From Thauera sp. JM12B12 (lineage in GTDB: Bacteria > Pseudomonadota > Gammaproteobacteria > Burkholderiales > Rhodocyclaceae), in contig NZ_CP154859.1 in the NCBI RefSeq assembly GCF_039614725.1, positions 4,092,001-4,156,000 on the forward strand: a DNA stretch of 64,000 nucleotides, written 5' to 3'. Both the position numbers and the translations under genes were made by a program. Positions 23,815 to 32,287 of the stretch are shown piece after piece (within the stretch, counting starts at the first letter, position 1; the number at the start of each line of letters is the position of its first letter). The notes beneath the pieces are model-generated. The model did not search any database and was not told the DNA's origin. It saw only the letters and a program-made list of their open reading frames with translations.

Positions 23815-25074
23815 TCACGCGACACCGCCCTTGCGCTCCTTGATCTCCGCGACATCAGCGCCACCGCCTTCTAGCTGCACCAGCAGCGCCGCCCACTTAT
23901 CCATCGCGGCCTTGCGTTCCTCGAAGTAGTCGTATCGGTCATACCGGCCCTCCACGCCCTTGATGACGTGGTTCAAACACATCTCCGCAATGTGGGAAGG
24001 CACGCCCAATTCGCCCATGCACGTGCGCGCCGTGCGTCGCAGATCATGGACGGTGAAGGGTTCCAGCCCATGCTTGACCTTGGCCAGTGCAACATTGACC
24101 GTGCTCTCGTTGATGTGCGGCAGCATCCGGGTTTGTGCTTTCCGCGCAGGCAGCACGTAATCCGAGCCACAGGCCAGCCGGTGTAGCGTCGACAACCATT
24201 CCACCGCCACGGCAGGTAGCGGTATGCGGATAGCCTTGTTGGTCTTGGTGCGCTCGGCTGGCAGGCTCCACACGCCCTTGCCTAGATCGAACTCACTCCA
24301 CAGCGCCGCCGTCAGTTCTTGCTTGCGCACCGCCAGCGCCAGCAGCAGCTTGATCGTGAGTTCGTTTTCCACGCTGAAGCCCTTGGCCTCACGCATGGCC
24401 TCGAAGAACCGCACCAGTTCAGACCGGGATAGCGCACGTTCGCGCGCAAGCTCTTTGCCGCCCGCGTCGGACAAATCGAACGCGCCCGCAGGGTTGTGCA
24501 GGATGATGTGGCGCTTGATGGCGAAGTCGAACATGCGCCGCATCCACCGCAGCACGTCATTGGCAATCGTCGGAGCGCCACGTTTGACGACAGCCTGAAG
24601 AACGCCATCAACATCAGCGGGACGGACATCCTCCACCTTCATGTGGCCGATGCGCGGCTTGATGTCCTTCTCGATTCGGCTGCGCACGATGTTGGGGTGC
24701 TTCCACCGCCCCACGATCATGCGTTCGAAGTAGTCATCGGCCAGCTTCGCCACGGTGATGGCGTTCGCCTCCGCCTCGATCTTGGCTACAGCCTCCGCCT
24801 TCCTGTCCTGCTTCTCCGCCGCTACGTCATGACCAAGTAGCACCCGCGCCGACATCCTCTTGGCCTCTTGACGCGCATCGGCCAGGGACATGGTGACGTA
24901 GCGTCCGATCTGCATCACACGCGGTTTCCCGCCGAAGCGATACCGGAACAGCCAGACCGGCGATTTATCGGCAGCACGGAAACGCAGATAAAGACCGTCT
25001 CCGTCGCCGCGTTGCTCGAAGCGTTCATCCGCCTTGATCCAGTTGCGGATTTGAATATCAGACAGCTTCCCCAT
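23815..25074 (-). CDS. int: P4-type tyrosine integrase
   Basis: 419 residues. It has the N-terminal DUF4102-like arm-binding domain (WLFRYRFGGKPRVMQIGRYVTMSLADARQEA cut at its ends), a SAM-like core-binding domain (about 100-190) and the catalytic domain. Active-site residues are Arg in LAVRKQEL, His-x-x-Arg in VHDLRRTA, His in CLNHV and the Tyr nucleophile in the YDRYDYFEER region (near 380). It is adjacent to the yicC-side att core, as expected for P4 integrases. Arm-type repeats overlap its promoter (25088-25139), so it may regulate itself. Confidence 0.95.
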   Translation of the reverse strand: MGKLSDIQIRNWIKADERFEQRGDGDGLYLRFRAADKSPVWLFRYRFGGKPRVMQIGRYVTMSLADARQEAKRMSARVLLGHDVAAEKQDRKAEAVAKIEAEANAITVAKLADDYFERMIVGRWKHPNIVRSRIEKDIKPRIGHMKVEDVRPADVDGVLQAVVKRGAPTIANDVLRWMRRMFDFAIKRHIILHNPAGAFDLSDAGGKELARERALSRSELVRFFEAMREAKGFSVENELTIKLLLALAVRKQELTAALWSEFDLGKGVWSLPAERTKTNKAIRIPLPAVAVEWLSTLHRLACGSDYVLPARKAQTRMLPHINESTVNVALAKVKHGLEPFTVHDLRRTARTCMGELGVPSHIAEMCLNHVIKGVEGRYDRYDYFEERKAAMDKWAALLVQLEGGGADVAEIKERKGGVA

Positions 25075-25087
25075 GTCATCACCCCAT

Positions 25088-25139
25088 GTGCACCCAAATA
25101 TCCGCCGCGATAACCATCAGGGTGCACGCTTGGGTGCAC
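25088..25139. promoter_or_regulatory. GTGCACCC / GGGTGCAC repeats, predicted integrase arm sites (int side)
   Basis: One inverted copy GTGCACCC (25088-25095) and a direct pair GGGTGCAC-GCTT-GGGTGCAC (25120-25139). The pair matches 10401-10420 at the other end. They lie between the integrase start and the att core. Confidence 0.6.
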
Positions 25140-25183
25140 GTGATCGGCGTGCCTTGATGATACCCGATGACACGAACAGACAT

Positions 25184-25209
25184 AAAAAAACCCGCGTGGT
25201 TAGCGGGTT
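25184..25209 (-). terminator. Rho-independent terminator downstream of yicC, supplied by the island
   Basis: On the minus strand AACCCGC-TAACCAC-GCGGGTT is followed by a run of seven T. It lies 40 nt after the yicC stop, inside the element. It should stop yicC transcripts entering the integrase gene. Confidence 0.8.
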
Positions 25210-25248
25210 CTGTCGTGGGCGTGATGCAGAGTGATTCCGCGGGGAATG

Positions 25249-26115
25249 CTACTCAATATTCTGCACCTGTTCGCGCATCTGCTCGATGAGCACCTTCATC
25301 TCCATGGCAATGGCGGTGATGTCGGTCGCGGGCGACTTGGAGGCCAGGGTGTTGGCCTCGCGGTTGAGCTCCTGCATCAGGAAATCGAGCCGCTTGCCGG
25401 CCGCGCCGCCGGCCTTGAGGATGCGCTCGACCTCGTCGAGGTGCGTGATCAGGCGCGTCAGCTCCTCGTCCACATCGATGCGCTGGGCGTAGAGCGCCAC
25501 CTCCTGGCGGATGCGGTCCTCGTCCAGGCTGGCAGCGGCGTCGCGCAGCTTGGCGCTGAGGCGCTCCTGGTACTCGATCACCACCGCCGGCATGCGCGGC
25601 AGGGCCTGGGCGACCAGCTCGCGCATGCGCGCCACGCGCTCGCGGATCATGTCGGCGAGCTTCTCGCCCTCGCGGCGGCGGGTGGCGACGAGCTCGTCGA
25701 GCGCGGCCTCGGTGAGGGCGACGATCGCCGGCAGCATCTCGTCGAAGCCGAGGCTGTCGTCGGCGAGCATGCCGGGCCAGCGCAGCAGCTCGCTCACCGA
25801 CAAGGGCGCGGCGTCGGGGAAACGGGCGCGCAGGCCGGCCTGCGCGTCGGCAAGCTGGTCGAGCAGCGTGGCGTTGAGCGCGAGGCTGCGCGGCGCGGCG
25901 TGGCCGGTCTGCAGGTTGAGGCGGCACTCGACCTTGCCGCGGCCCAGCCGCGCCGAGATGCGCTCGCGGATCGCCGGCTCCGCCGCGCGCAGGTCATCGA
26001 CGATGCGGAAACCCAGGTCGAGATAGCGCGAATTGACGCTGCGCAGCTCGAGGTGAAGGCTGACACTCCCCAAGTCTCGCGTCTGCACCGCGAAACCTGT
26101 CATGCTTTGGACCAT
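25249..26115 (-). CDS. yicC: YicC family endoribonuclease-type protein, with its last codons replaced at the att site
   Basis: 288 residues. The N-terminus MVQSMTGFAVQTRDLGSVSLHLELRSVNSRYLD and the C-terminal KRLDFLMQELNREANTLASKS are the two conserved YicC blocks. YicC proteins are reported as RNA-degrading enzymes. ATG at 26115 has GGAGCG upstream; the upstream ATG at 26142 adds nine non-conserved residues. The last three codons and stop (NIE-stop) come from the integrated element, replacing NLE-stop now found at 10319-10330. It was ancestrally linked to gmk. Confidence 0.92.
   Translation of the reverse strand: MVQSMTGFAVQTRDLGSVSLHLELRSVNSRYLDLGFRIVDDLRAAEPAIRERISARLGRGKVECRLNLQTGHAAPRSLALNATLLDQLADAQAGLRARFPDAAPLSVSELLRWPGMLADDSLGFDEMLPAIVALTEAALDELVATRRREGEKLADMIRERVARMRELVAQALPRMPAVVIEYQERLSAKLRDAAASLDEDRIRQEVALYAQRIDVDEELTRLITHLDEVERILKAGGAAGKRLDFLMQELNREANTLASKSPATDITAIAMEMKVLIEQMREQVQNIE
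25259..25268. other. Attachment site of the integrated element (yicC side)
   Basis: TTCTGCACCT lies within the final codons of yicC and is identical to 10329-10338. The reading frame stays intact across the junction, so the element uses yicC without destroying it. Confidence 0.7.
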
Positions 26116-26209
26116 TGAGGCGCTCCGGGAACCCGCTGCCATCGATTAGACTGCGGGGTCCGATCAGGAAAGAAAAACCGCGAAAGTCGCGATTCTAGCG
26201 CCCCCGAAG

Positions 26210-27157
26210 ATGCCGTCTCAAGCCAACTGCGCGCTGCCACAGGGCTTTCAGCTCGATCAGTACCGCATCGAGCGCCAGCTGTCGCTGGGCGGTTTCTCGA
26301 TCGTCTATCTCGCCTTCGACGCCCACGACACCCCGGTGGCGATCAAGGAATACCTGCCCAACTCGCTCGCGCTGCGCAAGGAAGGCCAGACCGAGCCACA
26401 GGTCTCCGACGAGCATCGGCTCGCCTTCCGCTACGGCATGAAGTGCTTCTTCGAGGAGGGGCGCGCGCTCGCCAAGCTCATGCATCCGAACGTGGTGCGC
26501 GTGCTCAACTTCTTTCGCGCCAACGGCACGGTGTACATGGTCATGCAGTTCGAGCGCGGCCGCACCCTGCACGAATACATCCAGAAGCACCGCAGCGAGG
26601 TCAAGGAGATGCTGATCCGCTCGGTGTTCGCGCGCATGCTCAACGGTCTGCGCGAGGTGCACGCGCACAAGCTGCTGCACCTCGACATCAAGCCCGCGAA
26701 CATCTACCTGCGCAACGACGGCACCCCGGTGCTGCTCGACTTCGGCGCCGCGCGCCAGACGCTGCTCTCCGACCAGCCGGTGCTCAAGCCCATGTACACG
26801 CCGGGCTACGCGGCGCCCGAGCAGTACGACAAGCGCGAGCTGCTCGGGCCATGGAGCGACATCTACAGCGTGGGCGCCAGCCTCCATGCCTGCGTCACCG
26901 GCAGCGCCCCGCCGCGCGCCGACGAGCGCGTCAAGACCGACACCCTGCAGCCGGTGGCGAAGACCCAGGCCGGGCGCTACGACCCCCAGCTGCTCGAGCT
27001 CATCGACTGGTGCCTGCAACTCGATCCGCTCGCTCGCCCGCAAAGCGTCTATACCGTGCAGAAGGCGCTGATTCACCGCCACGGTGGCGCCGACCGCCCC
27101 GAAAACTGGTTTGCGGACCTGGGCAATCGGCTCAAGTCCTTCATCGGCCGCAGCTGA
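26210..27157 (+). CDS. Hanks-type serine/threonine protein kinase
   Basis: 315 residues with a complete kinase domain. It has a Gly-rich loop LGGFSIVYLAFD (about 28-39), catalytic Lys in VAIKEYLP, the catalytic loop HLDIKPANIYL (about 160-170), DFGAAR and APEQYD. There is no membrane segment or sensory domain, so it is a soluble kinase. A PP2C phosphatase gene follows 11 nt later, forming a reversible phosphorylation pair. Substrates are unknown. Only a weak ribosome site precedes the ATG. It is divergent from yicC. Confidence 0.92.
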   Translation: MPSQANCALPQGFQLDQYRIERQLSLGGFSIVYLAFDAHDTPVAIKEYLPNSLALRKEGQTEPQVSDEHRLAFRYGMKCFFEEGRALAKLMHPNVVRVLNFFRANGTVYMVMQFERGRTLHEYIQKHRSEVKEMLIRSVFARMLNGLREVHAHKLLHLDIKPANIYLRNDGTPVLLDFGAARQTLLSDQPVLKPMYTPGYAAPEQYDKRELLGPWSDIYSVGASLHACVTGSAPPRADERVKTDTLQPVAKTQAGRYDPQLLELIDWCLQLDPLARPQSVYTVQKALIHRHGGADRPENWFADLGNRLKSFIGRS

Positions 27158-27168
27158 AAGAGCCCCCC

Positions 27169-28092
27169 ATGCGCTTCACCATCTACCAGGAAAGCCGGAC
27201 CGGCCGCCGCCGCAGCAACCAGGACCGGATCGCCCACTGCTACTCGCGCGAGGCGCTGCTGATGCTGGTCGCCGATGGCATGGGCGGCCATCTCCATGGC
27301 GAGCTCGCCGCGCAGATCGCCGCCCAGCATCTCACCCAGGCCTTCCAGCGCGAGGCGCAGCCGCGGCTGCCCGACCCCGGGCTGTTCCTGTCGCGCGTCC
27401 TGGCGAGCGCCCACCACGCCATCCTCGACGATGCGCTCGACCGCATGCTGCCCGAGGCGCCGCGCACCACCCTGGTCGCCTGCGTGGTCCAGGACGGCGC
27501 CGCCTTCTGGGCCCATGCGGGCGATTCGCGGCTCTACCTGCTGCGGCGTGGACGCATCGTCACGCACACGCGCGACCACTCGCGCACGCAGCTGCTCATC
27601 GACCAGGGCCTGCTCGACGCCGAGGACGCGGCCAACCACCCCGGCCGCAACCGGCTCTATTCCTGCCTTGGCGGCAACCACGCCCCGCAGATCGAGCACT
27701 CGCCGCGCACCCCGCTGCGCGACGGCGACATCCTCGCGCTGTGCAGCGATGGGGTGTGGGGACCGGTCAGCGACGACTGCCTGCTCGGCAACCTGACCGC
27801 CGCGCCGCTGAGCCAGGGCGTACCCCGCCTGCTCGAGGAAGCCGAGCGTCGCGCCGGCGCGACCGCCGACAATCTGTCGATGGTGGCGATGTGCTGGCAT
27901 GACGAGGACAATGCCGGCCCGGCGAGCGCCGAATCGATCTCCACGCACACGATGGAACTCGACGACTTCACCACCCGGCTCGACATGTCGAGCATGGGCC
28001 CGGGGCCAACGAAGGACCTCGACGAAGACGAGATCGAGCGCGCCATCCGCGAAATCAACGAAACCATCCGCAAATTCGACCAGAAACGATAG
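27169..28092 (+). CDS. PP2C-family serine/threonine phosphatase
   Basis: 307 residues, MRFTIYQESRTGRRRSNQDR. PPM metal-site motifs are VADGMGGH (about 36-43), WAHAGDSRLYLLR, LCSDGVWG and TADNLSMVAM, giving the Asp set that binds two Mn/Mg ions. An acidic C-terminal tail (KDLDEDEIERAIREINETI) is extra to the fold. It presumably reverses the action of the kinase encoded directly upstream. It is 9 nt before rph. Confidence 0.92.
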   Translation: MRFTIYQESRTGRRRSNQDRIAHCYSREALLMLVADGMGGHLHGELAAQIAAQHLTQAFQREAQPRLPDPGLFLSRVLASAHHAILDDALDRMLPEAPRTTLVACVVQDGAAFWAHAGDSRLYLLRRGRIVTHTRDHSRTQLLIDQGLLDAEDAANHPGRNRLYSCLGGNHAPQIEHSPRTPLRDGDILALCSDGVWGPVSDDCLLGNLTAAPLSQGVPRLLEEAERRAGATADNLSMVAMCWHDEDNAGPASAESISTHTMELDDFTTRLDMSSMGPGPTKDLDEDEIERAIREINETIRKFDQKR

Positions 28093-28101
28093 GACCACCC
28101 C

Positions 28102-28833
<732 letters not shown>

Positions 28834-28858
28834 GCCCGGCGCGCCAGGAGAATCCAGC

Positions 28859-29464
28859 ATGAGCACCCGACTCGTCCTCGCCAGCAACAACGCCAAGAAG
28901 GCCGCCGAGATGCAGGCCCTGCTCGCCCCGCTCGGCATCGAGGTCATCCCGCAATCCGTGTTCGGCGTCGGCGAGGCCGAGGAGCCGCATCCGACCTTCG
29001 TCGAGAACGCGCTCGCCAAGGCCCGCCACGCCGCGGCCGCCACCGGCCTGCCGGCGGTGGCCGACGACTCCGGCCTGTGCGTCGAGGCGCTCGGCGGCGC
29101 ACCCGGCGTCATCTCCGCCCGCTTCGCCGGCGAGCCCAAGTCGGATGCGCGCAACAACGCCCTGCTGCTGGAAAAGCTCGCCCACCTGACCGAGCCCGCC
29201 CAGCGCCGCGCCTATTTCTATTCGGCAGTGGTGCTGGTGCGCCACGCCGAAGACCCCCGCCCGCTGATCGCCGATGGCGAATGGCACGGCGAGATCCTCC
29301 CTGCCGCGCGCGGCGAGGGTGGCTTCGGCTACGACCCGCTGTTCTGGCTGCCCGAGCTCGAGCAGACCGCCGCCGAACTCGATCCGGCGCTCAAGAACAC
29401 CCTCAGCCACCGCGGCGCCGCCATGCGCCACCTGCTCGACCGGCTTGCCGCACATCCGCTCTGA
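28859..29464 (+). CDS. rdgB: RdgB/HAM1 non-canonical purine NTP pyrophosphatase
   Basis: 201 residues. It hydrolyses dITP, XTP and related nucleotides to keep them out of DNA. The N-terminal LVLASNNAKKAAEM and the PTFVENALAKARHAA, ADDSGLCVEALGGAPGVISARFAG and GFGYDPLFW blocks are diagnostic. ATG at 28859 has AGGAGAA upstream. A REP-type inverted repeat separates it from hemW. Confidence 0.96.
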   Translation: MSTRLVLASNNAKKAAEMQALLAPLGIEVIPQSVFGVGEAEEPHPTFVENALAKARHAAAATGLPAVADDSGLCVEALGGAPGVISARFAGEPKSDARNNALLLEKLAHLTEPAQRRAYFYSAVVLVRHAEDPRPLIADGEWHGEILPAARGEGGFGYDPLFWLPELEQTAAELDPALKNTLSHRGAAMRHLLDRLAAHPL

Positions 29465-29476
29465 CGCCGCCGCCCT

Positions 29477-29544
29477 GTGGGAGCGGGCTTGCCCGCGAAT
29501 GCTGCCGGCTGTAGCGCTCTATTCGCTGGCAAGCCCGCTCCCAC
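29477..29544. repeat. REP-type inverted repeat 1 (between rdgB and hemW)
   Basis: Left arm GTGGGAGCGGGCTTGCCCGC (29477-29496, continuing GAAT) and an inverted right arm ending CAAGCCCGCTCCCAC (29530-29544) enclose about 20 bp. The same arms recur at 42824-42898 and 47148-47215. Each arm is itself palindromic (GCGGGC-TT-GCCCGC), as in REP elements. Confidence 0.8.
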
Positions 29545-29599
29545 GGCTACTTCCACCGCCGCTGCCACACGAGCAGCCCGCACCGGACCGCCACCCGCC

Positions 29600-30823
29600 G
29601 TGACCACCCGCCGCATCATCCCGCTCACCCCCGCCACCAGCCCCACGCGCGCCCTGCCGCTGCCCGAACGTCCGCAGCTCGAAGCCCCGCCGTCGCTGTC
29701 GGTGTACGTGCATTTCCCGTGGTGCGTTAAGAAGTGCCCCTATTGCGACTTCAACTCCCACGCCCCGCGCGACGGCGGCATCCCGGAGCAGGCCTGGCTA
29801 GCCGCGGTGCTCGCCGACCTGCAGCACGCCCTGCCCCAGGTCTGGGGCAGGCGGGTGCACAGCGTGTTCATCGGCGGCGGCACGCCCAGCCTGATGTCGG
29901 CGCAAACACTCGACGGCCTGCTCACCGGCATCCGCATGCTGCTGCCGCTCGACCCGCTCGCCGAGATCACGCTCGAGGCCAACCCGGGCACGGTCGAGGC
30001 GGGGCGCTTCCGCGACTACCACGCCGCCGGCGTCAATCGCCTTTCGCTCGGCATCCAGAGCTTCGACGACGCCATGCTGGCGAAGATCGGCCGCATCCAC
30101 GGCGGCGACGAGGCGAGGCGCGCGATCGACGCCGCGCGCGGCCACTTCGAGCGCGTGAACCTCGACCTCATGTACGCCCTGCCCGGCCAGAGCCTGGACA
30201 TGGCGCTCGCCGACCTGGAGAGCGCGATCGGCTTCGGCGTGCAGCACCTGTCCTGCTACCACCTCACGCTCGAACCCAACACCCCCTTAGCCCACAACCC
30301 GCCGCCGCTGCCCGACGACGACACCGCCGCCGACATGCAGGAAGCCATCGAGACCCGCCTGGCCGCAGCCGGCTTCGCCCACTACGAAACCTCCGCCTTC
30401 GCCCGCCCGCACGAGCAGAGCCGGCACAACCTCAACTACTGGACCTTCGGCGACTACCTGGGCATCGGCCCCGGCGCCCACGGCAAGCTCTCCAGCCATG
30501 AAGGCATCCGCCGCGAGATGCGCCACAAGCACCCGGGGCGCTACCTCGAAGGCGCGGCGCGCGGGGATTTCATCCAGGAGACGCGCGAGGTGTCGGTGGC
30601 CGAGCTGCCGTTCGAGTTCATGATGAACGCCCTGCGGCTCACCGAAGGCGTGCCGGCGAAGCTGTTCGCGGCGCGCACCGGCGTGCCGCTCGAGGCCATC
30701 ACCGACGAGCTGGCGCAGGCGCGCGAACGCGGACTGCTGGAGACCGCCGAGGGCCAGCTGCGGCCGACGCTGCGCGGGCGGCGCTTCCTGAACGAGTTGC
30801 TGCAGGTGTTCCTGCGGGATTGA
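29600..30823 (+). CDS. hemW: HemW, heme chaperone of the radical SAM family
   Basis: 407 residues from GTG 29600. The radical SAM cysteines CVKKCPYCDFNSH (C-x3-C-x2-C, about 42-54) and GGGTPSLMS, the NPGTVEAGRF block, SLGIQSFDD and HLSCYHLTLEPNTPL match HemW rather than oxygen-independent coproporphyrinogen oxidase, which has a longer N-terminus. The frame stays open back to 29477, but that stretch is the REP element, so the GTG is the best start. The C-terminal winged helix has LRLTEGV. Confidence 0.92.
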   Translation: MTTRRIIPLTPATSPTRALPLPERPQLEAPPSLSVYVHFPWCVKKCPYCDFNSHAPRDGGIPEQAWLAAVLADLQHALPQVWGRRVHSVFIGGGTPSLMSAQTLDGLLTGIRMLLPLDPLAEITLEANPGTVEAGRFRDYHAAGVNRLSLGIQSFDDAMLAKIGRIHGGDEARRAIDAARGHFERVNLDLMYALPGQSLDMALADLESAIGFGVQHLSCYHLTLEPNTPLAHNPPPLPDDDTAADMQEAIETRLAAAGFAHYETSAFARPHEQSRHNLNYWTFGDYLGIGPGAHGKLSSHEGIRREMRHKHPGRYLEGAARGDFIQETREVSVAELPFEFMMNALRLTEGVPAKLFAARTGVPLEAITDELAQARERGLLETAEGQLRPTLRGRRFLNELLQVFLRD

Positions 30824-30999
30824 GGGCTGCGGCCCTCACGACCATGGGGATGAAGCACGGCTGCCGCGCTCAGCCAGCGGTCGAGTCTCCCCGGCCTTGC
30901 CCTCGTGCAGCGCCGGATACCGCTGCAAGCGCATTCCGATAGAATCCCGGCCAAGCGGCCCGAACCCTCGGGTCGCTTCGCTACCGGAGAATTCAGCAC

Positions 31000-31494
31000 A
31001 TGTTCGATCAGGAAGACAGCGAGCTCAACGTCGTGATGGGTGTGGTGTTCGGCATCATCGCGCTGGTCATCGCCTTGGTCATCGGCCTGGCCAGTTACCA
31101 GATGGGCACCCGGCAGGCGGCACCGGCGGTCGCGGCACCCGGCGCCGGCGAGGTGGCCTTCGTGGAGATCGCCGAAGTCGGCGAACCGCTGGTGAAGATC
31201 CACTTCGAGCTCGGCCAGAGCACGCTGCCAGCCACAGCGCCTGATCAGATCGCCACCGTGGTCGCCGCCCTCGTCGCCGCGCCGCAGGCCAGCGCGCTGC
31301 TGTCCGGCTATCACGATGAAACCGGCGGCGCGGCCGTCAACGCCGAGGTCGCGAAGAACCGCGCGCTGTCGGTGCGCCAGGCGCTGGTCGCCGCCGGCGT
31401 GTCCGCCGAGCGCGTGCTGATGCGCCGCCCGGCCGTCACCCTGGGCGGCGCCGACGCCGCCGAAGCGCGTCGGGTCGAGGTGCGGGTGCAGTAA
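31000..31494 (+). CDS. OmpA-family protein with an N-terminal membrane anchor
   Basis: 164 residues. One membrane helix at about 10-32 (VVMGVVFGIIALVIALVIGLASY) is followed by an Ala/Pro linker and an OmpA-like peptidoglycan-binding domain. That domain has KIHFELGQSTLP, LLSGYHDETGGAAVNAEVAKNRA and VRQALVAAGVSAERV. ATG 31000 is preceded by CCGGAGAA. It would tie the inner membrane to peptidoglycan. The specific system is unknown. Confidence 0.85.
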   Translation: MFDQEDSELNVVMGVVFGIIALVIALVIGLASYQMGTRQAAPAVAAPGAGEVAFVEIAEVGEPLVKIHFELGQSTLPATAPDQIATVVAALVAAPQASALLSGYHDETGGAAVNAEVAKNRALSVRQALVAAGVSAERVLMRRPAVTLGGADAAEARRVEVRVQ

Positions 31495-31573
31495 GTTCGC
31501 AGCACCGGCCCGGGCTCCGGGAGCCTTCATCCTGATCGGGATCCTCGCTGGGCGAAGAAGTGCTTGCATTTAA

Positions 31574-31590
31574 TTAGACGAGCGGTCTAA
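31574..31590. promoter_or_regulatory. AcuR-type operator upstream of the TetR gene
   Basis: TTAGAC-GAGCG-GTCTAA is a perfect inverted repeat 9 nt before the regulator ATG. A matching site (TAGAC-GATCA-GTCTA) precedes acuI at 32255-32269. Confidence 0.75.
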
Positions 31591-31599
31591 TATTGACCC

Positions 31600-32238
31600 A
31601 TGGAAGCACAGCAAACCCCAGTCCGCCGACGCGGCCGCCCCCCCAAGCGGCCCGAACAGTCCCTGGAAACGCGGGAACTGCTGGTGCGTGCCGGGCTCGA
31701 GGCGCTGACCGAGAAGGGCTTTTCGTCCACGGGAATCGACGAGGTGCTCAAGCGGGTGGGCGTGCCGAAGGGCTCGTTCTATCACTACTTCGACAGCAAG
31801 GAAGCCTTCGGGGCAGAGTTGATCGAGCGGTACGCGCGCTACTTTGCCCACAAGCTGGAGCGCCACTTCGGTGATGCGTCGATGCGGCCACTCGATCGCC
31901 TGTGGGCCTTCGTCGAAGACGCGCGGGCAGGCATGAAGCGACACGATTTCCGCCGCGGCTGCCTGATCGGCAACCTCGGTCAGGAGATGGCCGCGTTACC
32001 GGAAAGTTATCGGGCGCGTCTCAACGCGGTGTTTCACGACTGGGAGCAGCGCTTCGCGCGCTGCCTCGAAGCAGCACAGCAGCAGGGGGAGATTCCCCGT
32101 TCCGTGGACTGCGAGCAGGCGGCCGTCTTTTTCTGGATCGGTTGGGAGGGTGCGGTGTTGCGGGCGAAGCTCGAACGCAGTGACAAAGCCCTCGAGCTCT
32201 TTGCCCGCGGTTTTTTCGCCGGGCTGAAGAAGGCCTAA
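31600..32238 (+). CDS. acuR: TetR-family repressor, AcuR-like
   Basis: 212 residues. A basic N-terminus (RRRGRPPKRPEQ) precedes the helix-turn-helix (about 30-70) with STGIDEVLKRVGVPKGSFYHYFDSKEAF. The ligand domain carries FRRGCLIGNLGQEMA, common in the AcuR/NemR-like branch. The next gene is acuI, and inverted repeats of the same half-site (AGAC/GTCT) lie before both genes. That matches the AcuR-AcuI arrangement in which the repressor senses acrylate. The ligand is inferred. Confidence 0.8.
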   Translation: MEAQQTPVRRRGRPPKRPEQSLETRELLVRAGLEALTEKGFSSTGIDEVLKRVGVPKGSFYHYFDSKEAFGAELIERYARYFAHKLERHFGDASMRPLDRLWAFVEDARAGMKRHDFRRGCLIGNLGQEMAALPESYRARLNAVFHDWEQRFARCLEAAQQQGEIPRSVDCEQAAVFFWIGWEGAVLRAKLERSDKALELFARGFFAGLKKA

Positions 32239-32254
32239 TTTTTTTCATTTTTAG

Positions 32255-32269
32255 TAGACGATCAGTCTA
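32255..32269. promoter_or_regulatory. AcuR-type operator between acuR and acuI
   Basis: TAGAC-GATCA-GTCTA, perfect 5-bp half-sites with the same spacing as 31574-31590. It lies 19 nt before the acuI ATG, just before the AGGAGGAG ribosome site (32273-32280). Confidence 0.7.
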
Positions 32270-32287
32270 AAACAGGAGGAGCGAAGC

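Noticed and set aside
10329..25268. tRNA gene as integration target
   Set aside because: No tRNA-like cloverleaf is present at either junction; the duplicated core falls in the yicC coding end.
29477..29599. N-terminal extension of HemW from GTG 29477
   Set aside because: The extra 41 residues are encoded by the REP inverted repeat and resemble no HemW N-terminus.
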